Notes: generated by a model from the sequence alone, not told the origin. 64,000 nucleotides of DNA from Adiantum capillus-veneris (GCA_014529385.2 CM043965.1:65567190-65631189), one strand, 5' to 3'; shown: positions 45,040-56,893, counted from the first letter of the stretch. Program-made: numbers and translations.

Positions 45040-45690
45040 TGTGAGAGCCATACCCAGACTCGACCCTACTCACCTCCCTCAGTATTCCAGACTGCTCCAG
45101 GGAATGACGTAGATCTATCTGCAAGTATCCCTCCCACTTGGGACCGACACCCAAACTGGACTCCAGCCTACCTCGAATGCCAACCCAAGGGGGTAAATCC
45201 CATCAATTTGACGACTCTATCCGCTTATCATAATTTAATCCGTCCTTGGCATCTTTCAGTCACCCACACCCGAAATCATGGTCCTTAGTCTTGATTCTCT
45301 TGATCTTTACCTTGAGGATTTACTCTTGCTTTTTTGTTCTCCCTTGGTTCATGGCGATAACCCCTTTTTCCTGACAAGCAGGCACGGTAGTTATCGCTTT
45401 TCCCTAAGAAGAGGCATCTTGTAATCTTACCTGGTCTCGCTCGTTCCCGCTTACCTGTTTTTATCCCACGTAGTTCGAGCATTTAAAATAAAAAAATTAT
45501 TCAACATCCGGCCATCTGACCCTCCGGATCCGCCCACCCACCGAACCATTTCATGAAAATCCCTTCCCGAGGTAGTACTTACCTACTACAAAATCAGGGA
45601 GGACAGTCTATCAGACATCGTCAGACAACAAGCAACATGCAATCTATTGCATACCCTTGTTCAGGGAAATTCATCTGGTTGTTCCCACCA
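45040..45690 (-). repeat. Chromovirus LTR, left copy
   Basis: 651 bp; 45158-45690 matches 55100-55630 at roughly 90% by eye. The first 118 bp (TGTGAGAGCC onward) have no partner in the right copy. Confidence 0.8.
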
Positions 45691-47099
45691 GATCTTTAAT
45701 TAGAAACTTTTAATTCATTTCTTTACCTATATCTGCTACAATTAACTTGTAACTAGTTTCCTAACTAATCATGTAGCACATTTAGTTTCAACCAATTCAT
45801 CTTGCCTCACTAAGGACCAAAATAATCAGTTACAAGCCATCAAAATGGCAACACCTTCACAATATTTCTCAGAATTAAGTGTTTGGGAAAGGCTCATCAA
45901 GTAATTTAATCATTCCTTCCAAAGCATTTTATTTCGAGAGGTATAGCACCAACTGGTGACAGATGCACAGGATAGCCCCTATATTCCTAGCCTTTCCAGT
46001 TCCTTTTTAAGCAACCAAATCAAACAAATTTCCTTAATTAAATTCACATCATCCTCCCTGAGTATGACCTTCTCATCCAACTATTGGCATCAAGCCATAC
46101 TCGGATTATGGCCGTTTTCCTAATAAGAAACCGCGGGTACTCCACCCGGCCGGGCAAAAATAAAACAAACCCATTCATCCCTTATCCCTCGGGCATGAAT
46201 GACCTAGGTATAACAAACTTGTCGGTTATGCTGTCCTAGCCGAAAAGGACCAATCTCCATCAAGTTCCCCAAGAGAATCCTCTCAATGGGCCGGCCTTTA
46301 AATCAAATTGACCCCAAGAAGATCCATCTTGGTTTCCGTTCATTTTCAGACAATCTTCAAAACTCTTAGTTAAATCTATTTTTTTCAATGGGCTATCCCT
46401 ATCACCTCTCGAGATTCCTTTTTAACTCCTAGTTGGTAATTTCCAGGTTCATTTATTTATCAACCTTAATTCCTAATTTCATTAATTATCTACCAGCCAA
46501 GTTTATTTAGAAAATACAAGCGAGTTTTTGCCATAGGAATTTGATGGTTAATGTCTCCGTTTTGTACGATTCCCAGGTTTTGCAATCCTTTGCCATCCAT
46601 GGGGCATCTCCATGGAAGCTTGTAGAGTTTTTGGTTCAAAAAAACACGGAGGTCAATTCCACAAAGTTATCCCCTATCTCCCCCATCCCGTATTTACAAA
46701 CAAACTTGAAATTGACAATTTTAGAAATACTCTTCAATACAAAAAATTGAACTACTTCTATCGAGTTTAGACAATTACTCTTTTTTTATGGTCCCTAGCT
46801 TTCCATTTAGGAAGCTAGAAGGTCGTCCTATATTTTATGAGTCTTCGAGCTTTCCATTAAAGCTCGCTTTGGAGATAAGATGGGAATCTAGAGCTTTCCA
46901 TTAAAGCTTGGAAGAGAGGATTATAACCATACATTCTTTCTACCGTTAAGAGACATGCAAACCCTAAGCTTGATTACCATAATGAAACTAAACCTTTCTC
47001 TCTTTAATGAGACAAGGTTTCAATGGAAGCTTAACCCTAATCACACAAGGTCACCATGGAAGCTTAACCCTAATAACACACAAAGTCACCATGGAAGCT
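45691..47099. other. Unassigned interior of the chromovirus, 3' side
   Basis: No domain on either strand. From about 46790 it contains 'agctttccattaaagct' type segments that grade into the tandem array to the right. Confidence 0.4.
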
Positions 47100-48811
47100 A
47101 AACCTTAAATTGCAAGCTTGTCTTTCAATGCTTTTCCTAAGTGCAAAGTTACCATCAAGCTTGGCTTAAGGATGAAAATCTACCTTTGAAGCTTAACTTA
47201 ATGATGCATAGATACTCTTAGCACTTAACCCTAATTGCGAGGATACAATTAAAGCTTAAACCTAAAATACAAGGTAGTCACTAAAGGTTACACCTAAGTG
47301 CAAAGTTACCATTAAAGCTTAGCTTAAGGATGCAAATCTACCTTTGAAGCTTAACTTAATGATGCTTAGATACTCTTAACTTAATGATGCTTAGATACTC
47401 TTAACACTTAACCCTAATTGCGAGGTTACCATTAAAGCTTAAACCTAAAATACAAGGTATTCAATAAAGCTTACACTTAAGTGCAAAGTTAACATTAAAT
47501 CTTAGCTTAAAGGTGAAAATATACCTGTGAAGCTTAACTTAATGATGTATAGATACTCTTAGCACTTAACCCTAATTGCGAGGTTACCATTAAAGCTTTC
47601 ACCTAAAATACAAGGTAGTCACTAAAGCTTACATTTAAGTGCAAAGTTATCATTAAAGCTTAGCTTAAGGGTGCAAATCTACCTTTGAAGCTTAACTTAA
47701 TGATGTATAGATACTCTTAGCACTTAACCCTAATTACGAGGTTACCATTAAAGTTTTAACCTAAAATACAAGGTAGTCACTAAAGCTTACGTCTAAGTGC
47801 AAAGTTACCATTAAAGCTTAGCTTAAGAGTGTAAATCTATCTTTGAAAGCTTAAGTTAATGATGCATAACTACCATTAATACTTAACCCTAATTCCAAGG
47901 TTACCATTAAAGCTTAAACCTAAAATACAAGGTAGTCACTAAAGCTTACACCTAAGTGCAAATTTACCATTAAAGCTTAGCTTAAGGATGCAAATCTGCC
48001 TTTGAAGCTTAACTTAATGATGCATTGATACTCTTAGCACTTAACCCTAATTGCGAGGTTACCATTAAAGCTTAAACCTAAAATACAAGGTAGTCACTAA
48101 AGCTTACACCTAAGTGCAAAGTTACCATTAAAGCTTAGCTTAAAGATGAAAATCTATCTTTGAAGCTTAACTTAATGATGTATAACTACCATCAATACTT
48201 AACCTTAATTCCAAGGTTACCATTAAAGCTTAAACTTAAAATACAATGTAGTCACTAAAACTTACACCTAAGTGCAAAGCTACCATTAAAGCTTAGCTTA
48301 AGGATGCAAATCTACCTTTGAAGCTTAACTTAATGATGTATAACTACCATTAATACTTAACCCTAATTCCAAGGTTACCATTAAAGCTTAGCTTAAGGAT
48401 GTAAATCTACCTTTGAAGCTTAACTTAATGATGTATAACTACCATCAATATTTAACCCAAATTCCAAGGTTACCATTAAAGCTTAAACATAAAATACAAG
48501 ATAGTCACTAAAGCTTATACTTAAGTGTAAGGTTACCATTAAATCTTAGCTTAAGGATGTAAATCTACCTTCGAACCTTAACTTAATGATGTATAACTAC
48601 CATTAATACTTAACCCTAATTCCAAAGTTACCATTAAAGCTTAAATCTAAAATACAAGGTAGTCACTAAAGCTTACACCTAAGTTCAAAGCTACCATGAA
48701 AGCTTAGCTTAAGGATGCAAATCTACCTTTGAAGCTTAAATTAATGATGCAAAACTATCATTAATACTTAATCCTAATTCCAAGGTTACCATTAAAGCTT
48801 AAAACTAAAAT
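47100..48811. repeat. Tandem array, unit about 158 bp, about 11 copies
   Basis: A marker phrase 'acttaaccctaatt' recurs near 47223, 47407, 47564, 47721, 47881, 48038, 48198, 48355, 48452, 48609 and 48768. This gives a period of about 156-160 bp, with one longer unit (an internal 24-bp duplication near 47370) and one short unit of about 97 bp. Units are rich in AAGCTT and TTAAGC/GCTTAA and contain no open frame. The array lies between integrase and the 3' LTR of the minus-strand element. Confidence 0.93.
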
Positions 48812-50379
48812 GATGTAGATAAACCTTCCTAGTATTATAACACATGGTTTAGGTTAATTAATCCTACTAGAAGTGAATATTACCTCCTCTAATCAAGAGG
48901 GAAGTGGGGTTGAAGTCCTTCTTAAAGAGATGTGAGGCTCAAGGAAGAAGGAAAGGGATTTAGGATAAAGAGGAAGGAGAGAGGAGCTTCTTTAGAAAAC
49001 CCTCAAGGGTTTGGCCTTCAAGAGAGAGAGAGAGCAAGAGCAAGGTTTAATGGAAACCTTGATTTACTTAAGCATAATCTTGAGGATGGCAAGTATGCAA
49101 GTAGCTTAGCAATATGTGTCAAATTACAAAGGAGAGAGAGTGCTTATATAGGAAATGGTGGGTAGAATTCTCTTCTCAATTTCTATTGGACCCCAATTCT
49201 CTTCTCAATTCCTATTGGACCCAATTCTCTTCTCAATTCTTATTGGACCCCAATTTCTTCTCAATTCCTATTTCTTAACTTTATCTTCCAATCAAGTTAG
49301 TCCCTTTTTCTGTCAGTTCTCGATCTAGATCAGTTCCCACGCGGCTTTTGATGAAGAAGTATAAAAATAATCTTAATCTTTTTGGAAAAATATAGAGATG
49401 ACGTAATTTCTTATCTGGAATATCTTTTTCTTTTCATTCTGGAGTAAAGTCTCATTGTCCGCATGACTTCTTTGTCGGTCTTGCTTGTTTTAAATTATTT
49501 TCTGGGCTGAAAAAGTTTTGAATGGCTCTAGGGTTTAGGAAGGGACCTTACAAACTCCCCAACAAAAAGGACATGCTTTAGAGAGTAGTCAGACTCAATC
49601 TTCGATCAACTTATGATTGAAGATGGTCAGTAACTTTAGGGTATTTAGATTAAAGGACAGTGAAGCTGGTATGGACCTTGAATAATACACTTGTCTTCCA
49701 TTTTTAGCGCTGACTCAAAAGTCTTAATCATAAAGAAGTCTTAATGACTCGTGATTACTTTAATTACTGGATGTGATCTTACTCAACTAGGTATTTTTCC
49801 TTTGGTGTGACCGGATTGTGTTTCTCTTGTGAGGTCTGAAGATCATTTCTTCACTTCGCTCTCTATCTAGCCTCAATACGCTTTGTAAAAGTCTTACCAT
49901 TCTTACCTAGACTTTAACTTTTTTCTGTTTTGAGCGTTGACTCATTTATCTATGGATATCATCCAGCTGATATCCTGTTCTTGACAGTTAAGGATTTCAT
50001 ACTAATCTTTTAATTAATCTTGCAATATCTCCTCCCTTGTGTACCCAATTGATTTCCTCCATCCTTATTTCTCTTATGTCTATAGCTTATTGCCTCATCT
50101 TTCACTTGGTAATCAGATATTTCACGTATCATAACAATTAGACTTGTAAAATACCATAGACTATTTGAATATCAAAAGAATTGATTGAGTAGAGATGCTT
50201 GATTTCCATAAATATGACGATTGATTACATCCGCATAAAAATGACATCAAAAGTGCCATTGATATCTTAAAGAATAATTATAAGTTGTTCCGAAGAATCA
50301 ACCAAAAATATGATCAAGGGTTTGAACAAAAGAGAGATATTGATTTGATTCCAAAATATGAATTACATGGGCTCATCTT
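48812..50379. other. Unassigned interior of the chromovirus with a short tandem repeat
   Basis: No supported gene. At 49166-49275 about four copies of a ~29-bp unit ('aattctcttctcaattcctattgg') occur. A GA-rich patch is at 49021-49034. Confidence 0.5.
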
Positions 50380-50514
50380 GCAAAACTTGGAAATTGGGTA
50401 ATTAGCTAGTCCCAATCTTCCAAGAAAGCATCTTCAACCGGATAGCCCTTCCACTTGATTAGTACTTCTTGAATTGTCTTGTGCCGTAGTTGCTTCTCTT
50501 TAGTTTCCAGAACT
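50380..50514 (-). pseudogene. Chromodomain of the chromovirus integrase
   Basis: Reading the minus strand downstream of integrase, past stops near 50539 and 50518, gives VLETKEKQLRHKTIQEVLIK, followed directly by WKGYPVEDAFLEDWD and then a stop. The spacing and the VLIKWKGYP core match the C-terminal chromodomain of plant chromoviruses, which directs integration by binding modified histone H3. It was once fused to integrase; stops now separate it. Confidence 0.85.
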
Positions 50515-50540
50515 TATTCTGGTTCCATTTGAAATTCTTC

Positions 50541-51470
50541 CTAATTGACGAGAATGGTGTCATCATGATTCAAAACATGTAGAGGGTCAGCAACATATTT
50601 CTTAAGGAGGCTAACATGAAAAATATTATGAATGAGCATGTGAGGCGGTAAGGCTAACTCGTAGGCTTGTTCTCCTATCTTTCTAAGGATTCTAAAAGAT
50701 CCACAACATCTGAATGCAAGCTTACGGAATATCTCTAGCTTTAAGGAGCTGCGTTTGGATTTGACTCTGAGAAAAACTTGTTTGCCTTCGCTAAAGCTTC
50801 TAGCAGAGCGGTGAAGATCAGCGTAGCTCTTCTGCCTATCACTATCTCTCATCAGGTTGTCTCTAATGACTAGAAGTTGATGATCCATCTCTTCCAGGGT
50901 AGACTTAGCAATAGGAACATGAAGAGCTGGCTCGGCTAATCGAAGAGGGACTAAACATTCTTGACCATACAAGGCTTTAAAGGGTGACATTCCGAGGCTG
51001 CGATGGTGAGAAGAGTTATAAGCAAACTCAACTAGGGGAAGAAACTTGATCCATTGCTGGGGCTGCTGGTTGCAGTATGCTCGAAGCATATCTTCAATGA
51101 CTTGATTCACTCGCTTAGTTTGACCTTCAGCCTCCGGATGATATGCTGAGCTAAGATTCAGTTGGATACCAAGAGATCGAAACATGGCTTGCCAAAACTT
51201 AGAAGTAAATTTGTCATCCCAATCACTGATGATTCTTGCAGGAATTACATGTAATCTTACTACCTCTTTGACAAATACATGGACTATGTCGATGGCGGTG
51301 GCTGTCTGCTTGACTGGAATTAGATGAGCCACCTTAGAGAGCTTATCTGCTATGACAAAAATAGAATCATAGTTTCCAATTGTCTTTGGAAGACCTGTAA
51401 CAAAGTCCATACTCAGACATTCCCACTTCATCTGAGGAATATCTAGGGGTTGAATCCTTCCAGGTAGTAA
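50541..51470 (-). pseudogene. pol: Chromovirus integrase
   Basis: An open frame of 296 residues from 51431, extended upstream in frame to about 51470 (GRIQPLDIPQMKWE). The catalytic core shows the first Asp in LSMDFVTGLP and the second in IISDWDDKFTSKFW. The third position reads EGQTKRVNQ, so the catalytic Glu is Lys. The C-terminal part has FAYNSSHHRSLGMSPF and ends HNIFHVSLLKKYVADPLHVL, the usual chromovirus integrase tail before the chromodomain. The zinc-binding N-terminal domain is missing. It is the best-preserved part of this element, but inactive on sequence grounds. Confidence 0.93.
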
Positions 51471-51690
51471 AGAAGACCATTTGCTAAGGTATAGTCAGTT
51501 AAGTGTTCCCTCAGAATTTGAGCTTAAATCTCTTGTAGAAGAGGTCTAAAATAGGGGTCTACCTGAATTTCTTGTTGAACTTCCTCGGTTAAAGAAGAGC
51601 TAAGGAGTGAATTAGTCAGGGTTGATGAGGACATGATTGCTGGTCAAGAGGTCTTTGAGTCTATTGAAGGCAGCATCTCTCCCTAACAAA
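51471..51690 (-). pseudogene. pol: Chromovirus RT/RNase H remnants and linker
   Basis: On the minus strand, 51690-51634 reads RDAAFNRLKDLLTSNHVLIN, the connection between RT and RNase H. Closer to integrase, 51575-51471 reads VDPYFRPLLQEI, a stop, then DYTLANGLLYYLEG, which resembles the stretch just before the integrase zinc finger. Nearly all of RNase H and the zinc finger have been deleted between these pieces. Confidence 0.6.
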
Positions 51691-51701
51691 AAAAAAGAAA
51701 G

Positions 51702-51827
51702 AGCTATCCTCAACTCGATTAAAATACGTAATTGATGAAGCTTCTTGGATACGTCTTGCGACTTAGCTATCCTCAGCTCGATTAAAATACGTAATTGATG
51801 AAGCTCCTTGGATACGTCTTGCGACTT
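51702..51827. repeat. 63-bp tandem duplication
   Basis: 51702-51764 and 51765-51827 are nearly identical (two differences by eye). Confidence 0.93.
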
Positions 51828-53461
51828 AACTTCTTGTTAACGCTTTCAACTTGACTTCTCTCTTACACTTCTTCAGCCCCAAAAATCTGCTAATATAATA
51901 TTGGATTCATGGAAAATCTTTCTTAATAAGCTATCTTCTTGAATAAGTCATCGCGTTTGTGGCTTCTTCGATACGCTACTTCCTCATTATCAGCTACTGG
52001 TAATGCCTTCTTTATCAGCACTTGTTATCCTCTTATTTTGCGATCTTCGCTCTCTTGTAACTTAGTCATTTTCTTATCTGATGGCGTCTTGGCAAGAAGA
52101 CTTGGTTCTTCCTGTATGCATCTCTCACTTACAGAGTGCAGATGAGGCAGTTAAAAGACAGTTCTTAGAGCGATACAAAGATCTCCTCTTTTCGCAGCCA
52201 AATTGTTGTGTCGGCCAGACGATATGGAAGACATGGTGACATCTCACAAAAGTGACTCTCTGAGGTAGAGACCATTTCCGCAACAATACTCGACTTGCTA
52301 TGGTTACAGAGACTCTGGGACTTGCCCCTTGATACTACTGCATCAAAAGGAAACAAGATTCTGGGTTCTCCGCAAGGTTTTTCTTGCTTGTGCAGTTTAT
52401 CTCCCATTCCAAGATTTGCCTCGATACCATCTGGAGTCTTTCTCTTAGAGGTCTTTTTCTTTTCTTAGCGCATACCTGAGAAATTGCTCAAGCTGTTTCT
52501 CGTAGAAGCATTCCAGAGGGTGAGCATCCTAATATGTGCGGTGCTTGCAATACTTGGTTATGTGACCATATATTAGAGGATCTTGATGAGCTGTATATTT
52601 TCTTGCCTCTCTTGTAATTACTTCCTGCCTCCCTGTAATCCTTTTTGGCTTTAATTGAAGAAATAACCCTTTTTTGAAAAATTTGAGTATTGTCCGTACT
52701 TCCTTGTCTTGAAATGTCAGTCTCTCCTCTTTAATTAAATTCTTAAGGAAATCTCTATTTAGTGCTTTCAATAAAGGGTCTTATGTCTATGATAGTTTTG
52801 AGTAAAGATTCCAACTTTGAGTTCTTGGCTAACTCATAAGTTTGTTTTCTTATTCTTCTTCAGAGTTTAAATGTCTGCAATATTTATGAGCTTATCTATT
52901 GTACTTTCCCATGTTGATTCGTTGTGAGTTTTTAAGCACGTTTCAGTTACAGTCTTTTCTATTTGTTTTGAGATGCTATAAGTAGAAGTTTACTTTCAAA
53001 ATCTGGAAATAAGATTGGACCATACTATATCTCTTTGATTCCAATCCCAACTTTCTCTCATCATTGCAATCCGTAAATTATTCAACAGTTGTACGCGTCT
53101 CCATAGGGTTAACCGTGTAGCTCCATTCGACCCACATGTTCTCCATTTCTTAGTAGAAATGACACTTTCCTTAGGAGAGAAAAGTTCGATAAGGTGTCTC
53201 AACATGACTAACGCGTTCTCTGGTTCAACTATCCCCATTCTTTCAGGACTATCCTATAAACTTCTTCTTCTTGAATATTCCAAGCCATTAGTAATTTCAA
53301 CACGAGTCTTGCTATATATACTTATAGCTTTATCTGTGGCTAATCACAAGAACTTCTTAGATTTCTTCATTATTACTCCAAAGTATCTTCCAGTCAATGT
53401 CCCAAAAAGTAATTCTTCATGTGGTAGCTACTTTACCCAATCTTGCCTCTTAATACTAAGC
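51828..53461. other. Unassigned DNA, possibly decayed chromovirus gag/pol
   Basis: Only short minus-strand frames (for example 52529-52771 and 52996-53238). These may be remnants of the gag or protease region expected here, but no motif is firm enough to name. Confidence 0.3.
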
Positions 53462-54793
53462 TTAACACTAGAATGGTAACATGACACTTTTATGTCCTTG
53501 GACACTTTTGTGTCCTGTTAAGTGACCATTTTGCTTGAATTATTTGAAGAGTATGAAAATGAATTTCTAGGTGCTATATATTCACAAAGTTGCCTTATGA
53601 GCTGAAAAAAACTTAGCATTTTTTTTGGAGTATCGATCTCACCATTAACCTTACTCTTGCACAACATTTTTGAACCTAAACTGTGTGAAAAAGGGTCGTG
53701 TCTAAATTTTTGGCAACTATACCACTCTAAACTTCATTTTTGTGAGGTTTAGATGGCTAGAGGTTAGGCATTCATAGTTCTCAACATGTTTTGATGCTTG
53801 TAGGGAGAGCTAAGTGTTAAAATTGAAAGTTCTGACCAATTTACAAGAATTGCAAAATCCTGTTTTTTGGCCAAAATTAGCACTTTTATGATTTTTTTGG
53901 TGGTTTTCTTGATATCCAAATTCAATTCTGATTGTGTAAGTGTAATGCATAACATAAAGCTAATCTTCCTTGAGTTTTGGGGGACCTAATATGCTATATA
54001 GCATAGTATATGATGATGGTTGAGTTTTTTGATTGCTGAAGAATACGATACATTTTAGAGTAGCAAGTATAACTTTATCAATATTGCTAGTTTCTTAGGC
54101 CAACTGTGTGTATTTTGTAGGTAGTAACCATATCTAATCATAACTACAAACTTGGCTAGATATTGAGTAGTTTCTATGGGTTTCTAGAGGTCATAATGCT
54201 AAACCCAGTTTTTTCATGTTTGCTGTATTTAGCACTTTATCATTGCCCCCAAGGTTCCAATTCTAAGAGATCCATTATCCTTTTGACATGCTCCATGTCT
54301 CCTTTTGAATCCAAACGCCCAAAGGGAACTAAGAAAACATGTATATAGTAACTGTATTGAGCGTGACTATAGAAACTTTGATGATAGGTCCGCAGAATGG
54401 CAAAAATGCAACTTTTTTGTACCTATATTTTTTGCCCAAAAAAAAATTAGTGAGGTAAAAGCAACCATATGTTTTGGTCACCAATCCATTGAAGTTAACA
54501 GGGCATTTTATCTCATGTCCTACAAAAATCCCCACTCTTATTTATATGCAATCAACCATAAGAAATTGCTGTTTTGGGCAAAATGCACTGGTCCATCAAC
54601 TTTGGAGGCTTGTAGTGACCAAGTGATGAGAAAAATTACAAGTTTCTCATTTTTTCCATATGTAGTAGTTATTGAACTATAAGCTCATGAAAGGATTTTT
54701 CAAAATGAGTGGATCTACTATGGTTTTGGAAATTTTTCCCAAAACCCTGAAAGGACACTTTTATGTCTTGTTAGGTTACCATTCTAGTGTTAA
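53462..54793. mobile_element. TTAA-flanked inverted-repeat transposon (piggyBac-like, non-autonomous)
   Basis: The 15-bp terminal sequence CACTAGAATGGTAAC on the left is repeated as GTTACCATTCTAGTG on the right, each directly bordered by TTAA (53462-53465 and 54790-54793). Inside the ends, GGACACTTTTATGTC-type motifs recur and a small palindrome GGACACTTTTGTGTCC lies at 53500. The 1.33-kb element has one 125-codon plus-strand frame (54305-54682) without a transposase motif I recognise. TTAA duplication is the hallmark of the piggyBac superfamily, which is rarely reported in land plants; family membership is inference. Confidence 0.75.
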
Positions 54794-55099
54794 GGGAGAA
54801 TGACAAGTAAAGCTCAATAAAAGTTTCATCCATGCCACTTTCATGTGTCTTCACACAAGTGCATGCGTATTCATTCATTTATGCCACTTCCATGCGTCTT
54901 TGCACAAGTGCATTACCTATACTTTCACAAATTTCTATATCGTTCATTTCCAACTTTCCTCACACTTCCCAATCGCTTAAATCCCAATGACAAGTATAGG
55001 TTTCTGGAAATAAGATCTCCCTAAAATGATCCAGCATAGCGAGCCTTCGCTCTAGTATAGCAGTTTCCATCCTCTCAAAGAAAATCCGCTGAACAGAAA
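54794..55099. other. Short unassigned stretch before the right chromovirus LTR
   Basis: Two imperfect copies of 'catgccactttcatgtgtcttcacacaagtgcat' (about 54833-54867 and 54881-54913). The U5 part of the LTR expected here is absent. Confidence 0.45.
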
Positions 55100-55630
55100 G
55101 GACTCCGGCCTATCTCGAATGCCAACCCAAGGGGGTAAATCCCAACAATTTGACGACTCTATCCGCTTATCATAATTTAATCTGTCATTGGCATCTTTCA
55201 GTCACCCACACCCAAAATTGTGGTCCTTAGTCTTGATTCTCTTGATCTTTAACTTGAGGATCTACTCTTGCTTTCTTGTTCTCCCTTGTTCATGACAATA
55301 ACCCCTTTTTCCTGACAAGTAGGCACGACAGTTATCGCTTTTCCCTAAGAAGAGGGATCTTGTAATCGTACTTGGTCTCACTCGTTCTCGCTTACCTGTT
55401 TTTATCCCACGTAGTCCTAGCATTTAACATGAAAATTTTATTCAACATCCGGCCATCTGACCCTCTGAATCCGCCCACCCACCGAACCATTTCATGAAAA
55501 TCCCTTCCCAAGGTAGTACTTAACTACTAGAAAGTCAGGGAAGACAGTCTATCAAACATCGTCAGACAACAAGCAGCATGCAATCTGTTGCATACCCTCG
55601 TTCAGGAAAATCCATCTGGTTGTTTCCACA
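55100..55630 (-). repeat. Chromovirus LTR, right copy (U5 end missing)
   Basis: 531 bp matching 45158-45690, ending TTTCCACA at 55630, where element C begins. On the minus strand this is the 5' LTR, beginning TGTGGAAACAACC. Confidence 0.82.
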
Positions 55631-55639
55631 ACCAGATGG

Positions 55640-56211
55640 AACACTTAGAGGATGAACACTTAGATCCACAACCCAACCTAGATGAGAACCTTGTGGTAGA
55701 AATACCTGTTAACAAGTTGGGACAATACTTTGAGGGAGATGAATCTAATGCGACCATACCAATCACTACTAAGGGATTAACTGTGAAGGGAATCCTTGAT
55801 GGTGGCGTTGGGGTTAGCATTGTGACTAAAAACTATTGGGAAACTATGGAAAGACCTCACCTTGCAACCACAACCATAGTAGTGAAGATGGCAAATGGGT
55901 CTATTGTTAAACCTATTGGGATGCTAAAAGATCTCAAGATCAAGGTCTCTGGACATAAAATAAGAATTACCTTCATTGTTATAGATTTCTCCAAGCACAC
56001 TATGTCATTGGAGATGATCTTAGGACGTCCTTTCATGAGGGAAGCAAAAATGGTGCATGACTGGTCTAAAAACCATGTCTACCTGCAGTTCCAAGATTCT
56101 GTCATTCGAGTGGATCTTGTAACTAGTCGAGCACATCCCCTAGGAAACAGGTTTATAATAGGATCTTGTAACTGGCCGAGCACATCCCCTAGGAAACAGG
56201 TTTATAATTGA
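55640..56211 (+). pseudogene. pro: C aspartic protease (first, upstream of RT)
   Basis: Frame 1. The retropepsin-like domain has the loop GILDGGVGVSIV (Asp codon 55798-55800), VVVKMANGSIVKPIGMLKDL and the signature MILGRPFMREAKM. It is 70-80% similar by eye to the E2 protease. A 49-bp tandem duplication at 56112-56209 throws the frame just after the domain. The Gag sequence that should precede it is absent. Confidence 0.88.
56112..56209. repeat. 49-bp tandem duplication in C
   Basis: 56112-56160 and 56161-56209 differ at only a few bases. The unit length is not a multiple of three and shifts the frame from 1 to 2; E2 and B have a single copy. Confidence 0.93.
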
Positions 56212-56893
56212 TCATAGATCTAACACCACAGTTCACTCAGCCCCATTGTAGTATTGTTACACGTGTAAAGAAGACACTGATGTTGGGGAAGATTCTCCTT
56301 ATATGGATGTACTACATGGGATGACTGAGTCGGACAATGTGGATTGGGTCCACCTAGCAACAACTATAGACACTTGGGGAAATAGTGGGCCGACTTGGGT
56401 AACACCTGAAGGGGATGAAACACCACCACTCGTGCCCTTAAATATGTTAGAAGCAATGCATATAGCTTTTGATGACCTACAAGATGAAGGTTTGACTGGC
56501 ATTGGAACCAGTAGCGCCTCACAAGACTATAGCCCACACGATTTGGGGTCAGAATCATCAATTGAAATTGACTCTGAGGATGCAGAATCTGAGTTAAATC
56601 TTAGTGCAAATGTGGGGACAAACCATTCAGGGCCCAGTGGTACCCCATATGACAATCTATCCAAGGGAGCACAAGCCACAAGAAGCAATTCATCTAGTGA
56701 CTCTTCACTAGAGATCGGTTGTAATAAAAAATTAGACAAGAAGAGTAAGAGATATAAGAGGCGACAATATTGAGCAAATGTGCATGCTAGAATAAATGAA
56801 AAGAAATCTACCACAGAATGGCTTAATTATATAGGGGCATGTGATGCTCATCAGAAGTTGATAGATAACTAGGGTGAATATCTTCAAAGTGTT
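56212..56893 (+). pseudogene. C protease-RT linker
   Basis: Frame 2, 56303-56773, begins with the conserved MTESDNVDWVHLATTIDTWG segment. It passes the point where E2 and B are deleted (MLEAMHIA, agctt at 56464-56468) and continues with an acidic Ser-rich linker (SSIEIDSEDAESELNL). Stops at 56771 and about 56869 interrupt the frame before RT. No domain is recognised in the linker. Confidence 0.7.

Larger units (their letters stand above)
45040..55630 (-). mobile_element. Minus-strand chromovirus (Ty3/gypsy), heavily rearranged
   Basis: Direct repeats at 45040-45690 and 55100-55630 bracket a minus-strand integrase and chromodomain. On the minus strand the LTR begins TGTGG (55630) and ends CTCACA (45040). 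The flanks do not form a target duplication: the left side is the LTR of B, the right side the protease region of C. Gag and most of RT are not recognisable, RNase H is largely deleted, and a long tandem array and a DNA transposon lie inside. It is probably the product of recombination between insertions, followed by decay. Confidence 0.75.

Noticed and set aside
47100-48811. CCCTAA motif in each unit of the tandem array read as telomeric repeat
   Set aside because: There is only one such hexamer per 158-bp unit and no TTTAGGG runs; the array is better described as an element-internal satellite-like repeat.
47100-48811. Regularly spaced repeats read as a CRISPR array
   Set aside because: The whole unit repeats, with no unique spacers, and the context is a plant retrotransposon.
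52529-52771. Minus-strand frame that faintly resembles a zinc-knuckle gag segment
   Set aside because: The Cys/His spacing does not fit a CX2CX4HX4C knuckle and a stop interrupts it; too weak to name, although the position would suit a decayed chromovirus gag.
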